A stretch of 64,000 nt of DNA, taken from assembly GCF_003957745.1 (NCBI RefSeq), contig NZ_CP020373.1:372001-436000 (forward strand), given 5' to 3'. Shown piece by piece: positions 24,295 to 33,050 of this stretch (position 1 is its first letter; each line of letters starts with the position of its first letter). The translations under genes and the position numbers were made by a program. The DNA is from Shewanella khirikhana. Its GTDB lineage: Bacteria; Pseudomonadota; Gammaproteobacteria; Enterobacterales; Shewanellaceae. The notes beneath the pieces were generated by a model that searched no databases, was not told where the DNA came from, and saw nothing but the letters and a program-made list of their open reading frames with translations.

Positions 24295-24855
24295 ATGGCC
24301 AGAGTACTGATTATTGCCGGTGATTTTGTGGAAGATTACGAGCTGATGGTGCCGTTTCAGGCGCTGCAGGCCATGGGGCATGAAGTGATTGCCGTGTGTC
24401 CCGACAAACTCGCCGGCGAGACCATTAAAACCGCCATCCACGACTTTGAAGGCGACCAGACCTACACAGAGAAGCCTGGCCACAACTTTACCCTCAATGG
24501 CAGTTTTGCCGCTATCAAGGGTGAAGATTTTGATGCCCTGCTGATCCCCGGTGGCCGCGCCCCGGAATATCTGCGTCTGAACAGCGCCGTTGTCGAGCTG
24601 GTACGTCATTTCGACAAGGCTGCCAAACCGCTGGCTGCCATTTGCCATGGCGCTCAACTGCTGTGCACTGCCAACGTGATCCGGGGCAAAAAGGTATCGG
24701 CGTATCCAGCCTGTGGCCCGGAGGTCAGCTTCGCTGGCGGCGAGTATTGCGATATTGCGGTCACGGATGCCATTACCGATGGTCACTTGGTGACGGCGCC
24801 TGCGTGGCCGGCTCACCCCGAGTGGCTGAAACAGTTCAACGCACAGCTGAAATAA
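24295..24855 (+). CDS. DJ-1/PfpI family protein
   Basis: A 186-residue protein of the DJ-1/PfpI fold. The nucleophile elbow AICHGAQLL places the reactive cysteine at residue 117, followed by His, as in PfpI/YhbO-type proteins; an acidic residue near the N-terminus (EDYE, about 13-16) fits the conserved glutamate that lowers the cysteine pKa. Members are described as deglycases, glyoxalases or proteases; the activity here is not settled. The fourfold GKK-YPACGPEVSFAGG segment matches the family C-terminal half. The start has a GGGAG site. The gene appears to stand alone. Confidence 0.9.
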   Translation: MARVLIIAGDFVEDYELMVPFQALQAMGHEVIAVCPDKLAGETIKTAIHDFEGDQTYTEKPGHNFTLNGSFAAIKGEDFDALLIPGGRAPEYLRLNSAVVELVRHFDKAAKPLAAICHGAQLLCTANVIRGKKVSAYPACGPEVSFAGGEYCDIAVTDAITDGHLVTAPAWPAHPEWLKQFNAQLK

Positions 24856-24902
24856 GCTCCCGGCCTGTGCTAACGTGGCTACAGGCTTAAGGGAGATAAG
24901 TG

Positions 24903-25220
24903 ATGTGTGAAATCTATTCCGGCGCGGAGCCTGAACTGTTTGAGCTCAGGACCCGCTCAATCCGTATCGATGGGGTGGTTACCAGCATCCGGCTGGAAGC
25001 TATTTTCTGGCAGTTAATTGAAGAGATTGCCGAGGATGCGGACATCAGTGTGGCCGTATTCCTGACCCGCATTTACCGCGAGGTAATCGCCCGGGAAGGC
25101 AAGGTGAATAACTTTGCCTCACTGCTGCGGGTGGCCTGTACCACCTGGCTCAATCAGGGCAAGCGCCTGGTGCTGAGGCAGTCGCAGCCGGATTACAGCG
25201 AACTTGAACTCCATGACTGA
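24903..25220 (+). CDS. Ribbon-helix-helix domain protein
   Basis: A 105-residue protein. The ATG at 24903 has an AAGGGAG site; a GTG one codon upstream is the only alternative. The central segment TRSIRIDGVVTSIRLEAIFWQLIEEIAEDADISVAVFLTRIYREV looks like the RHH_4 fold: a beta strand for DNA contact (IRLE), two helices and a dimer interface. Members are small DNA-binding proteins that usually regulate a neighbouring gene. The nearest genes are the DJ-1 protein upstream (47 bp) and the convergent binding protein downstream. The target is unknown. Confidence 0.8.
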   Translation: MCEIYSGAEPELFELRTRSIRIDGVVTSIRLEAIFWQLIEEIAEDADISVAVFLTRIYREVIAREGKVNNFASLLRVACTTWLNQGKRLVLRQSQPDYSELELHD

Positions 25221-25246
25221 AAAGCCCGGCATTGGTGCCGGGCTTT
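25221..25246 (+). terminator. Intrinsic terminator after the RHH gene
   Basis: AAAGCCCGGCA-TTGG-TGCCGGGCTTT, a perfect 11-bp stem followed by TT. Confidence 0.88.
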
Positions 25247-25310
25247 TTGCTCAATAGCTATCCTGTTTATTCGTCCAAGAATGCACTCATATTAGGCAAA
25301 CGATATCACC

Positions 25311-26063
25311 TCAGTTGCTGTGCTCGCTGGTCTCCAAAGTATGGGTGTACTTGTCTATCAGCCCATCTATGGTGCCGTCAGCCTTCAGCGCGGCAATGGC
25401 GTTGTTAATGGCGGGCAGCAATTCGGCGCGCTCCTTTCGTAAGCGAAACACCAGATCGCCGGTGGAATGCTCGGCGGCCAGGGCAATCGGCAGCCCTAAC
25501 TTGGCCGACCAGTAGAGCGCGGTGTAATCGCCACTGATGGCAGCCTGGATCCGCCCCCTGTGCAAGGCCTTGATAAGCTCCTGCTCCGACTTGAAATCCG
25601 CCCGGATAAAGTCGCCATCATCATGGTACAGATACCCCATTACGGTACCGATTTCCTTGTCTTTGATATTGGCAATGTCCATCCAGCGGCTCTGGTGTTT
25701 GGGCAGGGTGATAATGCGCTCTGTGATGGTCATTATTGGGTCTGATTTTACAAACAGTGGCCCAAAATCTCCCTGTTCGAACCAGCTGGGGCTGACAATA
25801 TCGAAATCCAGCGTGCCTTTATCCAGCGCCTGGTTGGTTCGGTTGGGGGGCAGGGGAATGTTTTGCCCCTGAATGTGGGCATGGGCCAACAGCTTGGGCA
25901 ATAACTCGGAGATAAGCCCCGGGCTCTCGGGGTTATTGGGAATGTAATAAGGGTACCAGCTGCTTGAGCCGGAGACGCTGTATTTCAAAATGGGATGAAC
26001 AGGACTATTTGCAAACGCGAACACCGGCATCAGCAGAATGCAGAGTAACAAAATGCGATTCAT
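25311..26063 (-). CDS. Periplasmic substrate-binding protein (PBPb, amino-acid-type)
   Basis: A 250-residue protein with signal peptide MNRILLLCILLMPVFAFA. The ATG at 26063 sits 8 bp after GGAG, whereas a TTG two codons upstream would be too close. The mature part matches bacterial extracellular solute-binding family 3: an N-terminal lobe with FDIVSPSWFEQGDFGP, a central ISGDYTALYWSAKLGLP lobe crossing, and the ending KADGTIDGLIDKYTH typical of the family. No ABC permease or ATPase gene is adjacent, which is common for Shewanella and Vibrio proteins of this type; some act as sensors rather than transport subunits. The ligand is unknown. Confidence 0.85.
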   Translation of the reverse strand: MNRILLLCILLMPVFAFANSPVHPILKYSVSGSSSWYPYYIPNNPESPGLISELLPKLLAHAHIQGQNIPLPPNRTNQALDKGTLDFDIVSPSWFEQGDFGPLFVKSDPIMTITERIITLPKHQSRWMDIANIKDKEIGTVMGYLYHDDGDFIRADFKSEQELIKALHRGRIQAAISGDYTALYWSAKLGLPIALAAEHSTGDLVFRLRKERAELLPAINNAIAALKADGTIDGLIDKYTHTLETSEHSN

Positions 26064-26109
26064 CCACAAGGCTCCTGTCAGAAGTACTGTATCCGACTCT
26101 ACGCCTTTG

Positions 26110-26745
26110 TTAATGATTTGTCAGCAGTGCCAGTGAGGGAAGCTCGTTGCCCGGATACAGCCGGTATGCCTTGTGATGTTTAATCAAAGAGGCTTTTTTA
26201 TCGCCCAAAGTCAGCATCAACCCATGTTCAAACGCGAGCCTGGCGAGCGCCTGTTCGTCACAGCGAACGTAAAGGGTAATGGGTTTGATAAGTTCGCCAG
26301 CGTGAATGTTGGCTTCAAACTCATCGGCACAGACAATCATGGAGGACTGGCCATCGGCATCGAGTTTAAGTTTGGTTTTAATCGGGGTGTCGCTGTAGAC
26401 GATAAAGTCCTGCTCGCGGGCGGCATCCAGCATAGTTGCAAGCGCGCTGCCCAGGGCAGTTGGCGATTGCATCAGCGCTGTGTACTGGCTGCGAATGCGC
26501 TCCAGGAGTGAAGTAAGGTTGGCACCGGCGCCCTGGCTTCGACCCTGGCGTACCCACTGGGTGAGATCGTCGGCGATACATTTGGCGTAGCGTCTGTCTT
26601 TCAGGGCCTGTGCCATCCAACTGCAGAGAAAATGGCTCTGCTGAGCGGCGGTGGCATGGCTGCTGCCGGCGCTGGAGGCGGCGAGGGCATCCAGGGCATC
26701 GCTGGCCATACTGAGCAGGGTTTGGTTATAACCGGGAGTCGACAT
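26110..26745 (-). CDS. Conserved protein of unknown function (resembles DUF2913)
   Basis: A 211-residue soluble protein starting MSTPGYNQTLLSMASDALDAL; the ATG at 26745 is preferred to a TTG four codons upstream. No signal peptide or membrane helix is visible. The N-terminal half is helical with HFLCSWMAQALKDRRYAK; the C-terminal half contains KTKLKLDADGQSSMIVCADEFEANIH and KPITLYVRCDEQALARLAFEHGL. From memory this pattern fits DUF2913, a family restricted to gammaproteobacteria; it was not verified. It sits in a minus-strand run with the binding protein and redoxin but is separated from each by about 45-105 bp. No function is known. Confidence 0.75.
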   Translation of the reverse strand: MSTPGYNQTLLSMASDALDALAASSAGSSHATAAQQSHFLCSWMAQALKDRRYAKCIADDLTQWVRQGRSQGAGANLTSLLERIRSQYTALMQSPTALGSALATMLDAAREQDFIVYSDTPIKTKLKLDADGQSSMIVCADEFEANIHAGELIKPITLYVRCDEQALARLAFEHGLMLTLGDKKASLIKHHKAYRLYPGNELPSLALLTNH

Positions 26746-26850
26746 AGGCGTATCCAAATTGAAAAGGCGGCCTATTTTAGGAACAGCGACTCCCGGCTGT
26801 AAAGCGGCTATTGCACTTAGCCGCGCCGCAGCAGCGGGCGGCGGGTGGGG

Positions 26851-27543
26851 TTACTGAAGCGCCAGCTCGGCGGCGGTCAAAATGAGTTTGGGCGCAGGGC
26901 GTACGCGGAAGTTGGGGTTCACGTACTGAAAGTGGATAAGGCCGTCTTTATCGGCGATATACACCGCAGGAACCGGCAGCACCAAACGCTCATCCCCCTG
27001 CGGGGTTTTGAACAGTGGGTTTTCAAGCTTCATACGGCTCAGATAGGTTTGGGTGGTTTTCTCGCTGGTGAAAAACGCCAGACCAAAGGCCTTGGCCGCT
27101 TCCATATTGGCATCTGACAACAGCAGGTAGTCGAGCTTGCGCTCGCCCGCTGAGGCGGCAAGTTTCTCAGGGCTGTCGGGGCTTATTCCCACCAGTTGAT
27201 AGCCAAGTTCAATCAGCTTGGGCTCGATTTCTTTCAGCTGTCCGAGCTGATTATTACAAAATGGGCACCAGCCGCCGCGATAGAAAAAGAACACCGTGGG
27301 CTTGCTCTCGGTGAGGGCTTTGAGGCTGACGGTCTTGCCCTTGCTGTCGCTGAGGCGAACGTCGGGAATGGTTTCACCGTTGAGCAGCGGCGAGACGGAC
27401 ACTTCATCGCTGGCGATAGGATTGGCTGAGGCAGGCATCAGCAGGCCGAGTGATAACACACCTGCAAGCAGGCTGGAACTGAGATTGGCCAAAGAGCCAA
27501 AGCGGCTTGCCAGACGGCGAAGCGGTTGGGTTAAGGTGCGCAT
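26851..27543 (-). CDS. Secreted peroxiredoxin-like redoxin (AhpC/TSA family)
   Basis: A 230-residue protein starting MRTLTQPLRR after a strong AGGGGA site. The N-terminus is basic and then hydrophobic (SSSLLAGVLSLGLLMPASA), a signal peptide with cleavage near residue 40. The mature thioredoxin fold carries WCPFC at residues 92-96 with the upstream FFFYRGG strand, as in AhpC/TSA-type redoxins that use a CxxC pair. Later blocks include YQLVGISPDSPEKL and VPAVYIADKDGLIHFQYVNPNF. Probable role: periplasmic thiol redox or peroxide defence. A predicted terminator separates it from the helicase gene, so it has its own promoter. Confidence 0.86.
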   Translation of the reverse strand: MRTLTQPLRRLASRFGSLANLSSSLLAGVLSLGLLMPASANPIASDEVSVSPLLNGETIPDVRLSDSKGKTVSLKALTESKPTVFFFYRGGWCPFCNNQLGQLKEIEPKLIELGYQLVGISPDSPEKLAASAGERKLDYLLLSDANMEAAKAFGLAFFTSEKTTQTYLSRMKLENPLFKTPQGDERLVLPVPAVYIADKDGLIHFQYVNPNFRVRPAPKLILTAAELALQ

Positions 27544-27642
27544 GTAAAAATCCCCTGGGCATGGTTTGTGTTTGCCCAAAAGACCGGCGCTGGCTGGCAA
27601 GACTTTCAGCAGACGGGAAAAAAGCCTCAGCGGAAAATAAAA

Positions 27643-27661
27643 AAGCGGCCCAAGGCCGCTT
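27643..27661. terminator. Intrinsic terminator between the helicase and redoxin genes
   Basis: AAGCGGCC-CAA-GGCCGCTT flanked by A-rich sequence on the left and T-rich on the right. It lies downstream of the minus-strand helicase stop codon and upstream of the redoxin gene, so it most likely ends the helicase transcript. Confidence 0.8.
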
Positions 27662-27684
27662 TTTTATCAAACTGTATCAGGTGG

Positions 27685-28983
27685 TTATTTAATTTTCTTG
27701 TCGCTGCCTTTTGAGCCTACCTTCACCTTCACGCGGCGACCGGCCATGCTCTTTTCGGCGGCAACCTGTGCGATGGCATCGCTCTCAACCCGGGTCTTTT
27801 TGGCAAAGCTGCGACGCTTTTGCAGCTGCTTGAGCAGCAAGTCGCGGTTTGATACTTCGTAGCCTGGCATCACGATGCGCTTGAGGCGCTGGCCGATAAG
27901 TTTTTCAATATCGGCTAAGGTGCGCTCTTCTTCGCGGCTGACAAAGCTGATTGCAACACCACTCTTTCCTGCGCGGCCGGTACGGCCCACTCGGTGCACA
28001 TAGTCTTCCGGCAGGAAGGGCAGGTCGTAGTTCACCACGTATTCAAGGTCGGGAATATCCAGACCACGGGCGGCTACTTCGGTGGATACCAATACCCGCA
28101 GTTTGCCTTCTTTAAAGTCTTTCAGCGCCCGGCGGCGGGTGCCCTGGGTCTTTTCACTGTGGATCACCGCGGCAGGAATACCGTCAAGATTCAGCTCTTC
28201 GGTGAGCTTTTCACAGTCTTCGCGGGTGGCAGAAAACACCAGTACCCGTTGCCAGTTTTTACGGCCAATGAGTTCAGACAGCAGCTCGCGCTTGCGGCGC
28301 TGCTCGACCGGATACACCACCTGGCTAACGGTAATGGCAGCCGTGTTGTGGCGATCGGCGGTCAGCACGCTGTGCTTTTTCATGATCTCATCAGCCAGCT
28401 TGCGCACGCCGCCAGAGAAGGTGGCTGAGAACATCAGCGTCTGACGCTCTTTATTGGCGGCCTGAATAAGTTTTTGAATATCGGCGATAAAGCCCATGTC
28501 GAGCATACGGTCGGCTTCATCCAGCACCAGGTATTCGATGCTCGCCAGTGATAAATTGCCCGCCAGCAGATGCTCAAGCAAACGGCCCGGTGTGGCCACT
28601 ATGATGTCGGCACCCTTACGCAGTTTTTGCGCCTGGGTATCGGTTTTGCCGCCACCGAACACAGTCACAATCGACAGTTCCAGATAACGGGCATAGGCCT
28701 GGATATTTTTGGCGATTTGCTCGGTCAGCTCGCGGGTCGGGGCGAGGATCAGCGCCCGAGCCTTGGTGGCTTCCAGCGGCTTGGGGTTCTCAAACAGCTT
28801 TTGCAGAATAGGGAGGGCAAAGGCTGCGGTTTTGCCGGTGCCGGTTTGGGCAGAAGCAAGCACATCCTGGCCACGGCGTACCGGTGGAATAGCGAGTCGC
28901 TGAACCGGGGTCATGGTCTCGTAGCCGCATTCGGCAACGGCCTTCAGAATTTCGGGTGCAAAACTGTAAGATTCGAATTTCAT
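27685..28983 (-). CDS. DEAD-box ATP-dependent RNA helicase (RhlE-like)
   Basis: A 432-residue protein starting MKFESYSFAPEILKAVAECGY, chosen for its CAGGAAAG site. All DEAD-box motifs are present in order: Q motif TPVQ, motif I AQTGTGKT, Ia PTRELTEQ, II VLDEADRMLD, III FSATFSG, V GLDIP and VI HRVGRTGRAGK. The N-terminal sequence is closest to RhlE among E. coli helicases, but the C-terminal tail is short and basic (RVKVKVGSKGSDKKIK) and probably binds RNA. Expected roles are ribosome assembly and RNA turnover, particularly in the cold. Several paralogues are common in Shewanella, so no specific symbol is given. Confidence 0.93.
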   Translation of the reverse strand: MKFESYSFAPEILKAVAECGYETMTPVQRLAIPPVRRGQDVLASAQTGTGKTAAFALPILQKLFENPKPLEATKARALILAPTRELTEQIAKNIQAYARYLELSIVTVFGGGKTDTQAQKLRKGADIIVATPGRLLEHLLAGNLSLASIEYLVLDEADRMLDMGFIADIQKLIQAANKERQTLMFSATFSGGVRKLADEIMKKHSVLTADRHNTAAITVSQVVYPVEQRRKRELLSELIGRKNWQRVLVFSATREDCEKLTEELNLDGIPAAVIHSEKTQGTRRRALKDFKEGKLRVLVSTEVAARGLDIPDLEYVVNYDLPFLPEDYVHRVGRTGRAGKSGVAISFVSREEERTLADIEKLIGQRLKRIVMPGYEVSNRDLLLKQLQKRRSFAKKTRVESDAIAQVAAEKSMAGRRVKVKVGSKGSDKKIK

Positions 28984-29254
28984 GGTCTTTCCTGGGCGTA
29001 AACAGACGATTAACAAGGCGTTTTACGTAAATCCCAGCCTTGGTCGGAATATGCCTTTTCACAAAGGGGCGCGAATTATAGCAGATTTTTTGTTCCCGGC
29101 TCGCCCTTTTATCAAGCCTGAGTGTTTGACTTGCCAGGGGGCTGAACTAGGCTTTGCTGTATAAGGTACAGCGTACCTGTTCGTGAGTTCGGGTTTCATG
29201 GAAGAAACTGTCCACTCCTGTGGCCCGAGAACAAACCTACAGCGGAGCCGCAGC

Positions 29255-30484
29255 ATGTCGTTAAACGTTCTTATCATTGATGATTCCCTCAGTTGTTGCC
29301 AACTGCTTGCCAGCTATTTCAACGCACTCAATGTGGATCAGGTGGATTACTGTCACGACGGTGCCCAGGCGCTGGCCAGGTTGTCGGCTCATCGCGATAT
29401 GTATCAAATTCTGGTTGTTGACCTGCATATGCCGTGCATGGATGGCATAGAACTGCTGGGGAGGCTGGCACGCCAGGGGTTTCGTGGCGGCGTGATTATC
29501 GCCTCCGGTATGGAGAGTCGCATTATCGAGGCGGCGTCTCAGGTGGTGATAGGCTCAAGGCTTAGGCTGCTTGGGGCGCTGATGAAGCCTGTGTGTCGCA
29601 CCCAGCTGCAAATCTGTATCGAGCGGCTGCTGATGATGTCCCCTGAACTCGCCAGTCCGAAACGGCCGATGGAGCTGAGTTCTCTTCGCCAGTCAATTAT
29701 GCACCGTAAGGTAGTGCCCTATTATCAGCCCCAGGTTGAAATCAGCAGTGGTCGCATTCAGGGCTTTGAGGTGCTGTGCCGCCTGCAACAGGGGGAGCAG
29801 CTTAAATTGATGACCCCGGACACCTTTATTGAACTGGCTGAGCAAAACAATTTGCTTAATGCGGTGTCGGAGCAGCTGATCTCCGCTGCTTTGAAAGAGT
29901 GGGGCGAGATTGGCCGCCATCCCGACTGCAGCTCAGCCCATATGTCCATTAACCTGACACCTCGGCAGCTAGGGCAGAGCTACTGGCCAACCAGGCTGCT
30001 TAGTTACTGCAACAAGTGGGACATGGACATGAACCGGGTAACGGTTGAAATAACCGAAAATCAGGCACTTGATAAACAATCCCAGCACTCGAGTATTTCC
30101 CGCTTGCGGCTGCATAATTTCGGTGTAGCCATTGATGATTTCGGTACCGGCTACACCAATTTGTCGCAGCTGTGCCGCTTGCCAATCAGCGAACTCAAGC
30201 TGGATATCAGTTTGGTCAGGGGGATCCATATGGATCCGCTGGCGCAGACCATTCTTAAGTCGCTGCTTGATATAGGCAATCAGCTGGGGGTCAGTGTGGT
30301 TGCTGAAGGGGTGGAAGATCCCAAAGATTTCGCCTTCCTGGAAGGGATCCCCAATCTTATCGTACAGGGCTATCTGGTGTGCCGCCCCAAACCTTTTGGC
30401 GAGCTGATGCGCTGGCTCAATGTGCGCCACAAGGTAGATAGCAGCAACAAGGTGGTTCCCCTGCCAAGCGGGCTGACCCATTAG
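29255..30484 (+). CDS. Response regulator with EAL cyclic-di-GMP phosphodiesterase domain
   Basis: A 409-residue protein starting MSLNVLIIDDSLSCC after a GGAG site. Residues 1-120 form a receiver domain with the phospho-acceptor Asp56 (LVVDLHMP) and an acidic pair at 9-10. Residues about 145-395 form an EAL domain. The catalytic glutamate is in EVL (residue 172) rather than EAL; the other motifs look intact: SINLTPRQL, VEITEN, IDDFGTGYTNL (about 293-303), LKLD, AEGVE and QGYLVCRP. It should hydrolyse c-di-GMP to pGpG under phosphorylation control. No sensor kinase is adjacent, so its partner lies elsewhere. Confidence 0.92.
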   Translation: MSLNVLIIDDSLSCCQLLASYFNALNVDQVDYCHDGAQALARLSAHRDMYQILVVDLHMPCMDGIELLGRLARQGFRGGVIIASGMESRIIEAASQVVIGSRLRLLGALMKPVCRTQLQICIERLLMMSPELASPKRPMELSSLRQSIMHRKVVPYYQPQVEISSGRIQGFEVLCRLQQGEQLKLMTPDTFIELAEQNNLLNAVSEQLISAALKEWGEIGRHPDCSSAHMSINLTPRQLGQSYWPTRLLSYCNKWDMDMNRVTVEITENQALDKQSQHSSISRLRLHNFGVAIDDFGTGYTNLSQLCRLPISELKLDISLVRGIHMDPLAQTILKSLLDIGNQLGVSVVAEGVEDPKDFAFLEGIPNLIVQGYLVCRPKPFGELMRWLNVRHKVDSSNKVVPLPSGLTH

Positions 30485-30582
30485 GCCAGCCTTACTTTTT
30501 CAGCCTGGTTTCAGCGGCCAAAAATTGCTCGCCAGGCGCCATTCCCGCGGGGCTTGCCGCGGATGAAAAGCTTTCCCTTCAG

Positions 30583-30610
30583 TGATCTTTTTTTCCTGCG
30601 CTGCGTATTA
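30583..30610 (+). promoter_or_regulatory. Candidate ECF-sigma-type promoter for the photolyase/lipid operon
   Basis: TGATCT at 30583-30588, then 15 bp, then CGTATTA at 30604-30610, ending 25 bp before the first gene of the operon. A TGATC-type -35 with a CGT-containing -10 is what I recall for promoters of RpoE/ChrR-type ECF sigma factors, which control similar gene sets in other proteobacteria. The match is by eye and the spacing is not verified against a matrix. Confidence 0.4.
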
Positions 30611-30635
30611 CAACAAAAATGCCGGGAGAGACATC

Positions 30636-31589
30636 ATGCACGCATTCAATCCAGACAAAATTCAGATTGGGATCAGCGCCTGTTTGCTGGGGCAACAGGT
30701 GCGCTTTGATGGCGGCCATAAAAATTCCGCCTACTGTCAGCAAGAGCTGAAACAGCATTTTGAGTTCGTGCCTGTTTGCCCCGAAATGGCCATTGGCCTG
30801 GGCGCGCCGCGCAAGAGTATCCGTCAGGTGCGGATTGGCAACGAAATCCGGGTTCGCAGTGGCGATGGTACCCTGGATGTCACTGACGCTTTAACCGAAT
30901 TCAGTGAAAAAAAGAGCGCTGAGCTTGGCTTTTTGGGCGGCTTTTTGTTTTGTAGCAAATCGCCTTCCTGCGGGATGGAGCGGGTAACCGTTTACAAAGC
31001 AGATGGCACCGGCGGCTCCAAAGAAGGCACCGGGGTATTTGCCCGCGCGCTGATGAACCGCTTCCCCCACTTGCCGGTGGAAGAAGAAGGGCGGCTGCAT
31101 GACATGGTCATTCGCGAGAACTTCTTCACCCGGGTTTACGCCTTCCATGACTGGCACTGCATGCGCTTAAAGGGCCTAAGCCGTAAGGCGCTGACCGACT
31201 TCCATGCCCGTTACAAGTATCTGCTGCTGTCACACAGCCCGGCGATTTATCGCACCCTTGGCCCCTTGCTGGCCGGTGAGGGTGAGCTTGATGCCGTGGC
31301 TGATGCTTACTTCGACGGCTTTATGACAGCGCTGGAGCACAAGGCGAGCCGCCGCAACCACACCAGCGCACTGCAGCATATTCAGGGATACTTCAAAAAA
31401 TTCCTCTCAGGCAGCCAGAAGGCCGAGTTGACCGAAGCGATACTTGCCTACCGTCAGGGACTGCAACCGCTGTTGGTACCCATTACCCTTATCCGCCATT
31501 ACCTGCGGGAACACCCCAATGACTACATCGCGGCGCAGGTGTATTTGAATCCGCACCCGGATTCTCTGCGTTTGCGATATGCTTACTGA
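30636..31589 (+). CDS. DUF523 and DUF1722 domain protein
   Basis: A 317-residue protein starting MHAFNPDKIQIGISACLLGQ after GGGAGAG. Residues about 8-155 are DUF523, with GISACLLGQQVRFDGGHK, the CPEMAIGLGAPR block and CSKSPSCGMERV, three cysteine-containing motifs that could bind metal or a cofactor. Residues about 190-310 are DUF1722 (HSPAIYRTLGPLLA, FMTALEHKASRRNHTSALQHIQGYFKKFL, LREHPNDYIAAQVYLNPHP). The two-domain protein is characteristically located next to photolyase genes. Its biochemical role is unknown. It is the first gene of the ten-gene operon; photolyase follows 27 bp downstream. Confidence 0.9.
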   Translation: MHAFNPDKIQIGISACLLGQQVRFDGGHKNSAYCQQELKQHFEFVPVCPEMAIGLGAPRKSIRQVRIGNEIRVRSGDGTLDVTDALTEFSEKKSAELGFLGGFLFCSKSPSCGMERVTVYKADGTGGSKEGTGVFARALMNRFPHLPVEEEGRLHDMVIRENFFTRVYAFHDWHCMRLKGLSRKALTDFHARYKYLLLSHSPAIYRTLGPLLAGEGELDAVADAYFDGFMTALEHKASRRNHTSALQHIQGYFKKFLSGSQKAELTEAILAYRQGLQPLLVPITLIRHYLREHPNDYIAAQVYLNPHPDSLRLRYAY

Positions 31590-31616
31590 CAAGATACTGA
31601 AAAACGGAAAAAAAGA

Positions 31617-33047
31617 ATGAATACACTTGTCTGGTTCAGACAGGATTTGCGCACCCTGGATAACCAGGCGCTGACCTTGGCGTGCGAGGACGCCAAGGCA
31701 CGTGGCGGCAAGGTTTATGCGCTCTTTATTGCCAGCCCAGGGCAGTGGCAACAACATGATATGGGGCAGCGTCAGCAGCGTTTTTTGCTGGCAAACCTTA
31801 ATGTACTTGGCGAGGCGCTTGCCAGACTGGGTATTGAGCTGTCCTTGCTGAAGGTGGATTTCTTTAACCAAACCGCGGCGGCGCTGAAGACATTCTGCAA
31901 GGCCAATGGCATTTCGACTATTTTTGCCGGGGCACAAATCGAGATTGATGAGCGTCGGCGCGATCAGGCGTTGCTGGACAAAGGTTTTCCGCTGCAACTG
32001 ACCGATGAGCACTGTATGCTGCCGCCAGGCAGTGTAGTCACCCAGGGACAACGGGGGGAGGGCGGCGCCATGTATCGGGTGTTTACGCCCTTCGCCCGCC
32101 GCTGGCGTGACATCGCCGCTTCTCGCCCATTGTGGCCTATCCCAGCTCCCGCGCCGGTTGCCGAGCCGGTAGCGTTTTCCCCATTTGCGTTTTGGGGCAA
32201 CGACGCCGATGCTGACCCGGCGCTCGATAACTGGCTCGCTGGCGAGGAAGCCGCCCTTGAAAAACTGTCCCGCTTTCGAGAGCTTGCCATGGCCCGCTAT
32301 GGTGAGCAGCGTGATTTTCCTGCCATCGACGGTACCAGCAGCCTGTCGCCTTATCTGGCGCTTGGAGTGATTTCGCCGCGTCAATGTTTGGCTGCGCTGC
32401 TGCAAGACTTTCCAGATGTGTTTGTAAACGAAGCCTCGCCAGGTCGCACCTGGCTTAATGAGCTGGTGTGGCGCGAGTTCTACCGTCATTTGCTGGTGGC
32501 CTTTCCTGGGCTCAGCATGGCGAAGAATTTCAATCCGCTTGGCGATGGCATTCGCTGGCGAAACGATGAAACTGAGTTTGAAGCATGGAAAAACGGCTGC
32601 ACCGGTTACCCGCTGGTGGATGCTGCCATGAGGCAACTCAATCAAACCGGCTGGATGCACAATCGCCTGCGGATGGTGGTAGCCAGCTTCCTCACCAAGC
32701 ATTTGCTTATCGATTGGCGCTGGGGTGAGCGCTACTTCCGCGAACAGCTTATCGATGGCTGCCTTGCTGCAAACAACGGCGGTTGGCAGTGGGCTGCCGG
32801 CACAGGTTGTGATGCCCAGCCCTACTTTCGCATCTTTAACCCTATGAGTCAGTCGGAAAAATTTGATCCCGACGCTCGCTTTATCCGTAAGTACTTACCA
32901 GAAATTGCGCAGTGGCCTACCAAGTCGCTGCATCAGGCAAGTGGCCCTGGTTTGTTTGATACCAGTGGTTACCCGGCGCCAATCGTTGAGCATGCCAGTG
33001 CCCGTAAACGGGCGCTGGAAGTGATGGCCGTGATGAAGAAGGGCTAG
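31617..33047 (+). CDS. phrB: Deoxyribodipyrimidine photolyase (class I CPD type)
   Basis: A 476-residue light-dependent DNA repair enzyme that splits cyclobutane pyrimidine dimers using FADH-. The N-terminal Rossmann domain starts TLVWFRQDLRTLDNQALTLA and would bind an antenna cofactor. The FAD-binding C-terminal domain shows the class I signature: WLNELVWREFYRHLL, GCTGYPLVDAAMRQLNQTGWMHNRLRMVVASFL and the block LAANNGGWQWAAGTGCDAQPYFRIFNP. The tryptophan chain for photoreduction appears present. It could in principle be a cryptochrome-like protein, but length and motifs favour photolyase. Second gene of the operon. Confidence 0.95.
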   Translation: MNTLVWFRQDLRTLDNQALTLACEDAKARGGKVYALFIASPGQWQQHDMGQRQQRFLLANLNVLGEALARLGIELSLLKVDFFNQTAAALKTFCKANGISTIFAGAQIEIDERRRDQALLDKGFPLQLTDEHCMLPPGSVVTQGQRGEGGAMYRVFTPFARRWRDIAASRPLWPIPAPAPVAEPVAFSPFAFWGNDADADPALDNWLAGEEAALEKLSRFRELAMARYGEQRDFPAIDGTSSLSPYLALGVISPRQCLAALLQDFPDVFVNEASPGRTWLNELVWREFYRHLLVAFPGLSMAKNFNPLGDGIRWRNDETEFEAWKNGCTGYPLVDAAMRQLNQTGWMHNRLRMVVASFLTKHLLIDWRWGERYFREQLIDGCLAANNGGWQWAAGTGCDAQPYFRIFNPMSQSEKFDPDARFIRKYLPEIAQWPTKSLHQASGPGLFDTSGYPAPIVEHASARKRALEVMAVMKKG

Positions 33048-33050
33048 GGA

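Noticed and set aside
31407..32702. A long open frame (over 400 codons) on the minus strand across the photolyase gene
   Set aside because: It lies antisense to a well-conserved photolyase with every signature motif; no family resemblance and no good start. High-GC third-codon bias creates long antisense frames.
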